A stretch of DNA of 64,000 bases from JAVVEG01 sp041751425 (GTDB lineage Bacteria > Pseudomonadota > Gammaproteobacteria > Pseudomonadales > Pseudohongiellaceae): assembly GCA_041751425.1 (NCBI GenBank), contig JBGSXL010000002.1, positions 124,001 to 188,000 on the forward strand. Reading direction: 5' to 3'. Under the pieces are notes generated by a model. The model saw only the letters and a program-made list of their open reading frames with translations, did not search any database and was not told the origin of the DNA. The translations under genes and the position numbers were made by a program. Of the stretch, positions 1 to 6,603 are shown piece after piece. Within the stretch, counting starts at the first letter, position 1. Each line of letters begins with the position of its first letter.

Positions 1-108
1 AGGGATGAGCTTTTGCCTAAACGCGCTCTGCTAATGAGAGACTGGGAAAAATTTTGCGCCTTACCGCTAAAGAGCAGCGCCGTCACTCCTATACGGAATT
101 CAAAATGA
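1..108 (+). CDS. Tyrosine-type integrase, C-terminal tail only (partial)
   Basis: An open frame from the left edge encodes 35 residues, including LLPKRALLMRDWEKFCAL, and stops with TGA at 106-108. This resembles the very C-terminal helix of phage and satellite tyrosine recombinases, where a similar R-x-L-M-x-x-W-x-x-[FY]-C stretch follows the catalytic domain. The catalytic residues would lie left of the window, so the call rests on this tail plus context: an AlpA gene downstream and a tRNA-bounded element. The next gene starts with an ATG that overlaps this stop. If correct, the enzyme integrates and excises the element at the tRNA-Ser site. Confidence 0.6.
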   Translation, partial: RDELLPKRALLMRDWEKFCALPLKSSAVTPIRNSK

Positions 109-782
109 CAATCAAAGGTAAGCGAACAGGCTCACTGCGAAAACTGACACCGGAAGAAGCGCGTTCTCAATTCGGCGGAGGGTTCGTTGACAGAAGTTTT
201 CCCGAAGCCACCATAAATAACATTCTCCAACGGTTCAGTCTGTCAGCAGATCACGAATCATTTAAAGAATATCTAGGCTTTCAGCTTGGCCTCTATAGGT
301 CGCTTGAACGGGACGCACGAAAAAAGCCTTCTATTGAGCAGGAAGTAAAACTGCTAGAGGAAATGCTATACACCACACAAGAAGTATCAGCTCGTTTATG
401 CAATCTGCCCCCTGAAGCTGATTACTATTTTAATGAAATTGGCCGCTCCCACTATGGCAACAATTTTTCAGGATTCAAGAGACAGATTTTATCCGACTTG
501 GAAAAGCTCTCTACTTTGGTTGTTCTGAGCGAACGTGCGATAGAGAGCAATCGACGCAGGACCGGTAGACCGAAGGAAGAAAATCGAGCAAGGTTTTTAG
601 CCAGTCTTGACGCTTGGCTTGAGGCGCACGAAGACGGTTTGAAGAAGGCAAAAGCCACTGATATCCTAATCGAGGTATGCAAAGCCCTACAGATAAAATT
701 ACCTGATGATCCGCTCAAAGTGCGAAAGCAAATCAACGCATGGCGAAAATACGAGAATACACTAGCCGAAAAGTCCAGCTAA
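105..782 (+). CDS. Hypothetical satellite protein, 225 aa
   Basis: I do not recognise this family. The ATG at 105 overlaps the TGA of the integrase tail (ATGA), which suggests translational coupling; a TTG 17 codons upstream is possible but less likely. The protein is hydrophilic, with no signal peptide or membrane segment. It has a charged middle part (about residues 70-110) likely to be helical, a basic linker with RRRTGRPKEENRARF near residues 150-165, and a C-terminal helical region. The GRPKEENR-type linker recalls DNA-binding or integrase-associated proteins, but that is only an impression. Its place directly after int suggests a role in integration, excision or early control. Confidence 0.7.
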   Translation: MTIKGKRTGSLRKLTPEEARSQFGGGFVDRSFPEATINNILQRFSLSADHESFKEYLGFQLGLYRSLERDARKKPSIEQEVKLLEEMLYTTQEVSARLCNLPPEADYYFNEIGRSHYGNNFSGFKRQILSDLEKLSTLVVLSERAIESNRRRTGRPKEENRARFLASLDAWLEAHEDGLKKAKATDILIEVCKALQIKLPDDPLKVRKQINAWRKYENTLAEKSS

Positions 783-862
783 CTAGGTGTAGTTTTCGTA
801 CTTATTTGTCCTAGCCTCTCCCAATAACATGATTCCTGTCCAATCCAATTGACGGGGATAAC

Positions 863-1069
863 ATGAACGCACAATCAACGAAACCAATCCGCTATTTAAG
901 TATTAAAGATATTGCTCTCCGGCATGGCCGCAGTCCTGCAACAATATGGCGCTGCACTGCCGCCAGAGAATTCCCGCAGCCGGTAAAGTTATCTCCCGGC
1001 TGTACTCGCTGGAAACTTTCGGATATTGAGAAGTGGGAGAACGATCGCGAGGGAGGTAATCAGAAATGA
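863..1069 (+). CDS. alpA: AlpA-family phage regulatory protein
   Basis: The 68-residue protein has the MerR-like helix-turn-helix of the AlpA family: YLSIKDIALRHGRSPATIWR (recognition helix), then REFPQPVKLSPGCTRW and a closing helix LSDIEKWENDR. The FP-x-P-x-K-L-S-P-G-x-x-x-W pattern is the family hallmark. AlpA proteins are transcription activators in P4-like satellites and PICIs, where they switch on excision or replication genes. The stop overlaps the next start (ATGA at 1066-1069), and three further genes follow with overlaps, so alpA probably heads an early operon. The 80-base gap upstream must hold its promoter; I find no convincing -35/-10 pair there. Confidence 0.9.
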   Translation: MNAQSTKPIRYLSIKDIALRHGRSPATIWRCTAAREFPQPVKLSPGCTRWKLSDIEKWENDREGGNQK

Positions 1070-1410
1070 CCCTACAAAAAGAAAACCCTGTAGAGGTGGC
1101 GACCAATACAGGGCATATTTCTAAAACATTGCGAAGTAATCCTACCAAACTTTCCAAAAGAATGCACCGTATTGTCTTGGCATTATTAGATCGCCCGCAT
1201 TCAACCCGCGAACTGATAGACATAGCCCCGACAACAAATGTCGCACAGTACGTCAAAGACTTGCGGCGCGGGTACTCTCTCTCGATTCCTTGCGAACACA
1301 TACCTTTCGTCACAATTGATTCTCAGCCTTCTTGGTATGGGCGCTACCACCTTACCGACGACGATAGAAAAAAACTGCAAGATAGTTTTGGCGGGGGGGC
1401 TTCACTATGA
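1066..1410 (+). CDS. Winged helix-turn-helix satellite protein
   Basis: The protein has 114 residues. The middle part, KRMHRIVLALLDRPHSTREL followed by a helix containing TTNVAQYVKDLRRGY, looks like a short winged helix of the kind in small phage proteins that bind DNA. The typical pattern is rms+ILxxLLxxPxST+EL followed by a helix ending in I/VK-x-L-R-x-x-G-Y and a beta wing. About 35 variable residues precede it. It overlaps alpA upstream and the Cys-rich gene downstream by 4 bases each, so the three are probably translated together. Expected roles are repression or help with replication or excision; the sequence does not say which. Confidence 0.75.
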   Translation: MTLQKENPVEVATNTGHISKTLRSNPTKLSKRMHRIVLALLDRPHSTRELIDIAPTTNVAQYVKDLRRGYSLSIPCEHIPFVTIDSQPSWYGRYHLTDDDRKKLQDSFGGGASL

Positions 1411-1619
1411 GTCTACGCCGAGCGATAAATGAAAAATGCCGCGAATGTATCTACTGCGAATCTGGCCCCGGATATTGGCGGCAACAGGTAGCAGCATGTA
1501 CTGCTAAAAGCTGCCCTCTATTCAACGTTCGCCCGAAGCCTAGGGAAACTATTACTTCAAACGTAATCGCGCTGGAAAGTTCTAAAAAGCGCCAATTTGA
1601 GGCCATAGCGAATGCCTAA
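1407..1619 (+). CDS. Cys-rich zinc-finger-like small satellite protein
   Basis: The protein has 70 residues with a compact cysteine cluster: KCRECIYCES, then a gap with GYWRQQV, then ACTAKSCPLF. Spaced cysteines ending in a C-x-x-x-x-C-P-L-[FW] motif are common in small phage and satellite proteins encoded near replication genes, where they probably bind zinc. No enzyme motif is visible. The start overlaps the upstream gene (ATGA) and its end overlaps the replication-like gene by 8 bases, which places it in the same operon. Function unknown; an accessory in DNA or RNA binding is the reasonable guess. Confidence 0.75.
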   Translation: MSLRRAINEKCRECIYCESGPGYWRQQVAACTAKSCPLFNVRPKPRETITSNVIALESSKKRQFEAIANA

Positions 1620-2001
1620 TGGTAAAGGTTCGCCCAGCAAAGCGATCACCTATCCCGGCTACTTGCATTTGCATAAAGCATTGCTTAATTGCCCGGATTT
1701 TATCTCGCTCAAAGGAAACACGATCAAGCTGTTGATTGACATTGGTAGCCAGTACAACGGTCGCAACAACGGCGATCTGTGCGCGGCAATGTCAATCCTG
1801 AAAAAGCGAGGCTGGAATAGCAATCAACAAATTTGCAAAGGCATTAAAGAACTGATCGAAAAAAACTTAATTACTCAAACCAAGCAAGGCGGGCTAAACA
1901 TGGGGCCGAATCTGTACGCGATCACATGGCAACCGATTGATGAATGCGGAGGGAAGTTGGACGTTTCTCCTACCCTGCATCCACCCAGGAGCTTCCGATG
2001 A
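1612..2001 (+). CDS. Replication-initiator-like helix-turn-helix protein
   Basis: The protein has 129 residues. It contains YLHLHKALLNCPDFISLKGN, then IKLLIDIGSQYNGRNNGDL, then AMSILKKRGWNSNQQICKGI and KELIEKNLITQTKQGG. This is the winged-helix layout of phage replication proteins of the O/RepA-like type: a helix pair, a 'YNG.NNGDL' turn, a recognition helix and a wing. No helicase or primase motif is present. It is the last gene of the alpA operon. The five repeats starting 17 bases after its stop are the likely binding sites. Small satellites often carry such an initiator next to its own origin, but direct evidence for initiation is lacking here. Confidence 0.72.
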   Translation: MPNGKGSPSKAITYPGYLHLHKALLNCPDFISLKGNTIKLLIDIGSQYNGRNNGDLCAAMSILKKRGWNSNQQICKGIKELIEKNLITQTKQGGLNMGPNLYAITWQPIDECGGKLDVSPTLHPPRSFR

Positions 2002-2017
2002 AAATTAACATTGCCAC

Positions 2018-2156
2018 ACCGTATTGTGGTGCTGACTGCACCGTATGGCGGTTCAAGGGTAGCAGGTTGCCACACCGTATTGTGGTGCTGGCTGAACCGT
2101 ATAGTGGTGCTGTAACGCGCTTTTTTGGGCTTCCACTGAACCGTATAGTGGTGACC
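2018..2156 (+). repeat. Five iteron-like repeats, candidate satellite replication origin
   Basis: Copies of ACCGTATTGTGGTGCTG or close variants start at 2018, 2040, 2074, 2096 and 2140. Copies 1 and 3 are identical, copy 4 has A for T at position 8, copy 5 ends GACC, and copy 2 is the most diverged (ACCGTATGGCGGTTC). Start-to-start distances are 22, 34, 22 and 44 bases, close to whole turns of DNA, so all copies face the same side of the helix. None of the distances is a multiple of three, so the repeat is not a protein repeat. An AT-rich stretch follows at about 2157-2180. Location directly after an initiator-like gene fits an iteron origin. Confidence 0.75.
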
Positions 2157-2272
2157 TTTATATATTTACCATACATACCCCTTTCAGTAATCACTGTTCA
2201 AGTTAGTGAAAACATGCGAGCGCCAAACTTTTCGCCAAACAAAAACCCGATGCACTCACGGAGACAAACATA

Positions 2273-2461
2273 ATGAACAAGCGAATAGCAGAAGTATTGG
2301 AAACACTTTCCGCGATAGATCAAAAAGATATTCCTAGCCTTTCCGAAGGTGAACTGATCGTGCTCATGCGAATGACTAATGGTCTGGTTAAGTGTATCGC
2401 GGATGAGTGCAGACACCGGGACACTATGAAGGAAGCCAAAGAAGCAAGGAGTACACATTAA
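2273..2461 (+). CDS. Hypothetical small satellite protein, 62 aa
   Basis: Unrecognised acidic-to-neutral helical protein with an N-terminal stretch MNKRIAEVLETLSAIDQKD and two Cys residues near the C-terminus. A GGAG ribosome-binding site lies about 9 bases before the ATG. Its TAA shares one base with the ATG of the next tiny gene (TAATG), so the two are probably coupled. It sits between the putative origin and the late promoter, where satellites often keep small regulators or helper-interference genes. Confidence 0.6.
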   Translation: MNKRIAEVLETLSAIDQKDIPSLSEGELIVLMRMTNGLVKCIADECRHRDTMKEAKEARSTH

Positions 2462-2580
2462 TGAGCAATAAACCCGGAAAGAAATATTTACGAAAAATGC
2501 GACAGCGAGCAGAAAAAAAATTTACCCTTCAACAGCGCAAGCGACCATCAAAAGTGAAAGTGCAAAATGATGAATTTTGA
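2461..2580 (+). CDS. Tiny strongly basic protein, 39 aa
   Basis: The ATG overlaps the TAA of the upstream gene by one base. The 39 residues contain about fifteen Lys and Arg and few hydrophobic residues (KKYLRKMRQRAEKKF, then QRKRPSKVKV). The coupled start and lack of any other gene in this stretch support a real product. A peptide this basic could bind nucleic acid or ribosomes, but I recognise no family. It ends just before the late promoter. Confidence 0.5.
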   Translation: MSNKPGKKYLRKMRQRAEKKFTLQQRKRPSKVKVQNDEF

Positions 2581-2605
2581 AATTGTAGTTCGATTTTTCT
2601 ACAAA

Positions 2606-2626
2606 AGCTGTGATATAATTACAGCT
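2606..2626 (+). promoter_or_regulatory. Extended -10 promoter inside an inverted repeat, before the capsid gene
   Basis: TGATATAAT at 2611-2619 is an extended -10 element with a perfect TATAAT. It is flanked by AGCTGT (2606-2611) and ACAGCT (2621-2626), an inverted repeat centred on the -10. No good -35 is visible, which fits an extended -10 or activator-dependent promoter. Transcription would begin near 2626 and read into the capsid, HNH and terminase genes. A regulator bound to the repeat would cover the -10, so repression is the simplest model. Confidence 0.6.
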
Positions 2627-2791
2627 GATGTTTGCTGTGGATGGTGCACCCGATGGGGCACATTGAAACAGCCGAGTCACGGAACTGCTGATGGCGGGGC
2701 GCGTGCTAACTTTAACCCAATATTTATTTATCGGGTAGTTGGCTGCGCCCCGTTTGCGTTTAAGCCTCTCCCCAATTAACGAGGTTTTACC
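2627..2791 (+). promoter_or_regulatory. Structured 5' leader of the capsid transcript
   Basis: About 165 bases between the promoter and the capsid ATG hold no convincing gene. Two hairpins can be drawn. One pairs GTGCACCC (2644-2651) with GGGGCAC (2655-2661). The other pairs GGGGCGC (2696-2702) with GCGCCCC (2745-2751), and its stem can be extended inward by ACCC/GGGT pairing around an AU-rich loop. The capsid ribosome-binding site (AACGAGG) lies 30 bases after the second stem. Leader-based control of capsid expression is an inference. Confidence 0.45.
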
Positions 2792-4198
2792 ATGACTATC
2801 AATATTTCCGATGCTCTATACTTGGCTGCAAAAAAACACGCTGCCACTCAACTGCGAAAAATCAGTATTCCCGATCTTCGCGAGTTTGCCCCGCACACTC
2901 TTGAATGGGGCGATCTCCATACTCGAAAAAAAGAACTTGGCACTATCTCCAAAACCCTGTTGGACCAGATTACTGAGTCTACCCCTAATAACGAAGCCCG
3001 CAGTATTGAACGCGCTTTTGATGCGATCATTGTGGCGCAAGAAGCTTGCGTGAATGAACTGGACTATCGGGGCGAATCAGGCGATCGAGGCCCACGCGCT
3101 CACGGTGGAAACCCTGGCCGCCCTACTCGAGAGGATGCGGAGGATCAGGGGGACGGTTTCAACGGTAATGCAATGCCTGACAGCCAATGGCGCAACAGCG
3201 ACGGTAAATCTATTCGGGTATATCAGCCGAATGAGAATCTTGCCGAACGCAGTGACAGCGCACTTTCTTTTGGTAGCGCAATCCGCGCTGTAGCTCTTGG
3301 ACCGCGCAACGAAGCCGAACGCCGTTCACTGAGCGAAGGTACTGACGGTGCAGGCGGCTTCACTGTACCGGCACCGTTAGCACGACAGTTTATTGACGCA
3401 TTGCGTGCGCAATCTATTGTTATACGCGCTGGCGCTGTCACTGTTCCAATGGATAGCGATACGTTGCAGATTGCAAAGCTGGCGTCTGACCCTGCGTTTG
3501 CATGGCGTGCGGAATTGGCGGCTGTAGGTACTGGCGACCCTACATTCTCCCGAGTACTGTTCACGGCTAAGAGCTGCGCTGTACTGGTGAAGTGCAGCCG
3601 GGAATTGCTTGAGGATTCTGTGAATGCAGAACAGATGCTACTGCAAGCATTCGCCAATGCTGCTGCGCTGGAGATCGACGCAACCGCACTATGCGGCACA
3701 GGCACAGGCAACCAGCCGACAGGTATTCTCAATGCCGCCGGTATAAACACGGTATCAATGGGAACTAACGGTGCAGCATTCGCGGACTATGACAAGTGGC
3801 TTGACGCGCTGTATGAACTGGAACTGGATAACATTCCCGGTCCATTCAACGCGGCCATGCACCCGCGAACAGCCCGCGATCTGCGAAAGCTGAAAACTGG
3901 TCTGACCAGTGACAAGACTCCTCTTGTGATGCCTCGCGATATTGCAGCCATTACGCAGCGAATCTCTACCACTTTACCCATCGACGAAACTCAAGGCACC
4001 GCAGTGGACGCTTCAAGCGTAATCATTGGTAACTTCAGTAACGTGATGCTTGGTGTTCGCGACAACCTGCGAATCATGATGCTGAACGAGCGTTATGCCG
4101 ACACGCTGGAAGTTGGCTTCATTGCGCACATGCGCCTTGATGTCCAGCTGCAACACGCACAAGCATTCTGTGCGATCAACGGGGTAATCCCGGCATAG
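2792..4198 (+). CDS. HK97-type major capsid protein
   Basis: The protein has 468 residues. The first ~130 are charged and low in structure, like the scaffolding delta domain that is removed during HK97 maturation. The capsid fold follows, with EGTDGAGGFTVPAPLARQF, which is the usual start of the mature protein. Next come the E-loop and A domains, with CGTGTGNQPTGILN near residue 303, a strong family signature, and then the terminal strands ending in AFCAINGVIPA. No prohead protease is fused to it or encoded nearby, so processing would need a host or helper protease or would not occur. An own capsid is known in capsid-forming PICIs; here it would package the small genome with helper components. 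Confidence 0.93.
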   Translation: MTINISDALYLAAKKHAATQLRKISIPDLREFAPHTLEWGDLHTRKKELGTISKTLLDQITESTPNNEARSIERAFDAIIVAQEACVNELDYRGESGDRGPRAHGGNPGRPTREDAEDQGDGFNGNAMPDSQWRNSDGKSIRVYQPNENLAERSDSALSFGSAIRAVALGPRNEAERRSLSEGTDGAGGFTVPAPLARQFIDALRAQSIVIRAGAVTVPMDSDTLQIAKLASDPAFAWRAELAAVGTGDPTFSRVLFTAKSCAVLVKCSRELLEDSVNAEQMLLQAFANAAALEIDATALCGTGTGNQPTGILNAAGINTVSMGTNGAAFADYDKWLDALYELELDNIPGPFNAAMHPRTARDLRKLKTGLTSDKTPLVMPRDIAAITQRISTTLPIDETQGTAVDASSVIIGNFSNVMLGVRDNLRIMMLNERYADTLEVGFIAHMRLDVQLQHAQAFCAINGVIPA

Positions 4199-4475
4199 TA
4201 AGAATCATTGCTAGCTCTGCAATGTGAAATGGCCGTAATCGGCTGGGATCAGACGGACTTAGTGCCCGGTTTAGTTAACCGAAAACCCCGTCAGCCTGCG
4301 GAAGCGATCCAAGCTTCAATACGTCCCGCTTCGCGGCAGGCACTAATTACACACACGCAGCAAGGATGCTGCCATGTGCCGGGAGGGAGGGGGAAGTGGG
4401 TTTGTAAAACGCTCCTCCCTATGGACCGGCGGACTCCAAATAACGCGCATCCACAATTGGAACCATGACCCTAAA
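4199..4475 (+). other. Non-coding gap with nested hairpin, candidate packaging site
   Basis: These 277 bases between capsid and HNH genes contain no convincing gene; the HNH frame is open through part of it but is rich in unlikely residues. A nested stem is visible: GACGG (4252-4256) pairs with CCGTC (4288-4292), and inside it CGGTT (4267-4271) pairs with AACCG (4277-4281). In many phages the cos or pac site lies beside the HNH and small-terminase genes, so this is the best place for one. That assignment is an inference. Confidence 0.35.
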
Positions 4476-4778
4476 ATGACTTGGAGCAGAACAAGAAGCA
4501 GACACCATCGCGGCTATGGCTATAAGTGGGAGCAGGCCCGTGAACTTGTTTTAAGACGAGATAGCGGCCTATGTCAGTCTTGCCTAAAAGCAAACAGAGT
4601 CACCCAAGCTTCACAGGTCGATCACATAAAGCCCAGGTCCAAAGGCGGCACTGATGACGAGGGAAATTTGCAAAGCATTTGCACACCTTGTCACCTCGCC
4701 AAAACAGCAGAGGATGAGGGAAGGAAGCACAGGCCAAAGGTTCAGATAGATGTTTCTGGTTGGCCGGTTGGCAGTTAA
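4476..4778 (+). CDS. Phage HNH endonuclease
   Basis: The protein has 100 residues from the ATG at 4476. I chose this start because MTWSRTRSRHHRGYGYKWEQ matches the usual beginning of phage HNH proteins, while the 34 upstream codons do not. Two zinc-knuckle pairs, CQSC and CTPC, bracket the core. The HNH residues are in VDHIKPRSKGG (DH), DEGNLQSIC (N) and CHLAKT (H). In cos phages such as HK97 this protein works with the terminase to cut DNA for packaging. Its place directly before the small terminase gene supports that role. Confidence 0.88.
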   Translation: MTWSRTRSRHHRGYGYKWEQARELVLRRDSGLCQSCLKANRVTQASQVDHIKPRSKGGTDDEGNLQSICTPCHLAKTAEDEGRKHRPKVQIDVSGWPVGS

Positions 4779-4800
4779 AACTTAAATAGGAATTGAACAC

Positions 4801-5190
4801 ATGGCAAAGAATAGAATCCCAGCAAAGAAAGCTGAAGTGACAGGCGCGGCTATAAAGAACCCCGGACGCTTCAAAGATCGTAAGGAGCCTTCCGGCACTC
4901 GCGCACTTGGTGAACCTTACAAAACCATGAATGAAGCGCAGATAGAATGCTGGCGTGAATTTGCAAGCGAACTACCTTGGCTCAATAGTTCGCACCGCGT
5001 TTTGGTGCACATGGCTTGCATTCTGACAGCCCGCTTGTGCAGTGGTGAGAACTTTGGCATACAGGCGGCTCAGACCCTTAGCGCCATTCTGTCAAAGTTG
5101 GGCGCAACCCCTGTAGATAGTTCAAAGGTCAATTACGCCGGAAATGATGAAGTAGACCCTGCTGACGAGTTTTTCAATGGGTATCACTAG
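4801..5190 (+). CDS. Phage terminase small subunit (P27-like)
   Basis: The protein has 129 residues: a basic disordered N-terminus, then MNEAQIECWREFASELPWLN, SHRVLVHMACILTARLCSG, IQAAQTLSAILSKLGATPVD and an acidic tail ending DPADEFFNGYH. This matches the helical layout and DP-x-[DE]-x-[FY]F tail of P27-type small terminases that follow an HNH gene. The small subunit recognises the packaging site and recruits the large ATPase. No large subunit follows, so this protein must redirect a helper phage terminase, or the packaging module is incomplete. Start ATG 4801 follows a GGA motif. Confidence 0.82.
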   Translation: MAKNRIPAKKAEVTGAAIKNPGRFKDRKEPSGTRALGEPYKTMNEAQIECWREFASELPWLNSSHRVLVHMACILTARLCSGENFGIQAAQTLSAILSKLGATPVDSSKVNYAGNDEVDPADEFFNGYH

Positions 5191-5295
5191 GCTACCGGGG
5201 GCATATCCATCCCCTACAACCCCTCGCTACAGGACCGATCAGCTCCATTGCACTCAAAAAGCTAACCAAAAAAAGATTTTCAATCACAGGAAATT

Positions 5296-5460
5296 ATGAC
5301 CAGTAAGGAAACAAGCGACCCAGAAATAACCTTCCTGCACATGGATAGCAGCCGGGAACCCTACGCTGCAATTGTGGCCGGGAAAACAGTTCGCAGAAGG
5401 GTTAATGAAACTGTTGAGCGGTTTAGGCAGCGGGTTGTTGCGGGCCGGGTTAAGGCTTGA
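5296..5460 (+). CDS. Small protein of 54 aa after the terminase gene
   Basis: ATG at 5296 has AGG 5 bases upstream and is in frame to TGA at 5458-5460. The protein starts MTSKETSDPEITFLHMD, has a middle IVAGKTVRRRVNETVERF and ends in a basic tail. It is on the same strand as the capsid-HNH-terminase genes and sits where a large terminase would be expected, but has no ATPase motif. I do not recognise the family. Composition is consistent with a small DNA-binding or scaffold-like protein. Confidence 0.5.
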   Translation: MTSKETSDPEITFLHMDSSREPYAAIVAGKTVRRRVNETVERFRQRVVAGRVKA

Positions 5461-5499
5461 TTCAGGCATTGAATGCAGTCTGGGAAATGAATGTATTCT

Positions 5500-6003
5500 T
5501 CATTGTTTTGAACCAACATCATTTTCGAGATCTTCTTTATCGTTTACATCAAAGAGGGCTCCTTGATACAAAGGGATATCAATTTTCGGCAAGTTGCCTC
5601 TTTGAACGATATCGAAGACGTGATGTCTCCAGAAAGGCCATGCATTGTGGACGGAATTCGCTTCAGCAAATTCGGTTATACTTTCATCGTCGAGCTCACC
5701 TAACATGCGATAAATAAGGACATAATCAGCCTCGATCACAACGTAAACAATTGGATCGGAGTCGTTTAAATCAGAGGCGTCCACTAACCGTACACCTAGA
5801 TCGACTTTAACAAAAAGCAATGCAGGGTCGGAAGATTTCTCAATATTGAAGCCTACGCCTCGTCTATATTGAGTACCAACCTTGCTTTCCCCATCGGCAG
5901 GAAGGCTGCCTGGACGTTCTAATCTGCTTTCATGTAGAACTATATTCTCAAGCGCGAGATTAGGGATTGCCTTTGCGATTAAAGCTTTCTGCATTGGCGT
6001 CAT
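5500..6003 (-). CDS. SecB-like chaperone of a toxin-antitoxin-chaperone module
   Basis: The protein has 167 residues and is the third gene of a three-gene unit; its ATG overlaps the stop of the antitoxin gene by 4 bases. The SecB fold is seen in the strands around DPALLFVKVDLGVRLVD and IVYVVIEADYVLIYRM. Most telling are NAWPFWRHHVFDIVQRGNLP followed by KIDIPLYQGALF, which align in character with the SecB helix and the [RN]-G-x-[FL]-P segment before its C-terminal strand. SecB-like chaperones in TAC modules hold the antitoxin so it can fold and neutralise the toxin. The start at MTPMQK is fixed by the overlap. A general export chaperone is unlikely in this setting. Confidence 0.82.
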   Translation of the reverse strand: MTPMQKALIAKAIPNLALENIVLHESRLERPGSLPADGESKVGTQYRRGVGFNIEKSSDPALLFVKVDLGVRLVDASDLNDSDPIVYVVIEADYVLIYRMLGELDDESITEFAEANSVHNAWPFWRHHVFDIVQRGNLPKIDIPLYQGALFDVNDKEDLENDVGSKQ

Positions 6004-6599
6004 GCTGCTTTAACTCGCTTCCATGGAGAGCGCGAATATCTTTTGAGATTCTGCCCTTTGGTAAAACTCATGTTAGCTAATCCTCTAACAGAAGTCTGAC
6101 TGGACACCAAGGTAAGCTCAGGACCTTTACAAAAACCATAATCTAACTGGGATTGTTTCTGCGGCTGAATCTGGGGTCCTGTCCCATCTCTAAGCCTTAA
6201 GTTTTTCATCTCTGTGAGAATCGAGGGGTGAATATCTACCAGACGTAACAATACATCTGCCGCAGCGCTTTGCACCACCTCTCCTCGCTCGTACTTAGAA
6301 AAAGAATTAGTGCCGCCACCGAACAATTCGGACGCTTCTTTCTGCGTCAGGCCGTATTTATTTCTTATCCTCAAAATTTCAATTCCTGAGAGATAGCCTA
6401 ATTTCTTTCGCTTGGCGTCTGCGATAACGCGCTGATTTCTCAAGATCTGATTACGCAGAATCGGGTCCGCGCCGCAAGTGTCACACAAGCTACCCTCCAA
6501 GCCCTCAACAAGGATTTTATCCCCATTGAAATCAAAGAAATCATCAAAGGTAACAGGAGACAGTGCTCCGGTATCGCAAATAGGGCAAATATTACTCAT
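6000..6599 (-). CDS. mqsA: MqsA-type antitoxin with C-terminal chaperone-dependence extension
   Basis: The protein has 199 residues from the ATG at 6599; an upstream in-frame ATG exists but lies inside the toxin gene. The N-terminal zinc domain has CPICDTG and CDTCGADP. The C-terminal XRE-type helix-turn-helix has KYGLTQKEASELFGGGTNSF and SKYERGEVVQS, as in E. coli MqsA (131 aa). About 60 extra residues follow, rich in Gln and Ser and ending SPWKRVKAA; such tails make antitoxins of TAC modules depend on their chaperone. It neutralises the toxin and should repress its own promoter. The gene starts 4 bases after the toxin stop and overlaps the chaperone start. Confidence 0.88.
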   Translation of the reverse strand: MSNICPICDTGALSPVTFDDFFDFNGDKILVEGLEGSLCDTCGADPILRNQILRNQRVIADAKRKKLGYLSGIEILRIRNKYGLTQKEASELFGGGTNSFSKYERGEVVQSAAADVLLRLVDIHPSILTEMKNLRLRDGTGPQIQPQKQSQLDYGFCKGPELTLVSSQTSVRGLANMSFTKGQNLKRYSRSPWKRVKAA

Positions 6600-6603
6600 A
6601 GGA

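Noticed and set aside
783..814. CTAGG/CCTAG inverted repeat upstream of alpA
   Set aside because: Only 5 bp arms with a 22-base loop; could easily occur by chance, and no promoter elements line up with it.
1944..2273. 109-aa plus-strand frame running through the iteron repeats
   Set aside because: The repeats appear in shifting frames (spacings not divisible by three), it overlaps the end of the initiator gene, and the product has no family-like features. Better explained as an origin.
2567..2779. 70-aa frame before the capsid gene
   Set aside because: It spans the promoter and leader hairpins and has no ribosome-binding site; composition is not protein-like.
4374..4475. 34-residue N-terminal extension of the HNH gene
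   Set aside because: Composition is Gly/Trp/Arg-like junk and family members begin at the MTWSR equivalent.
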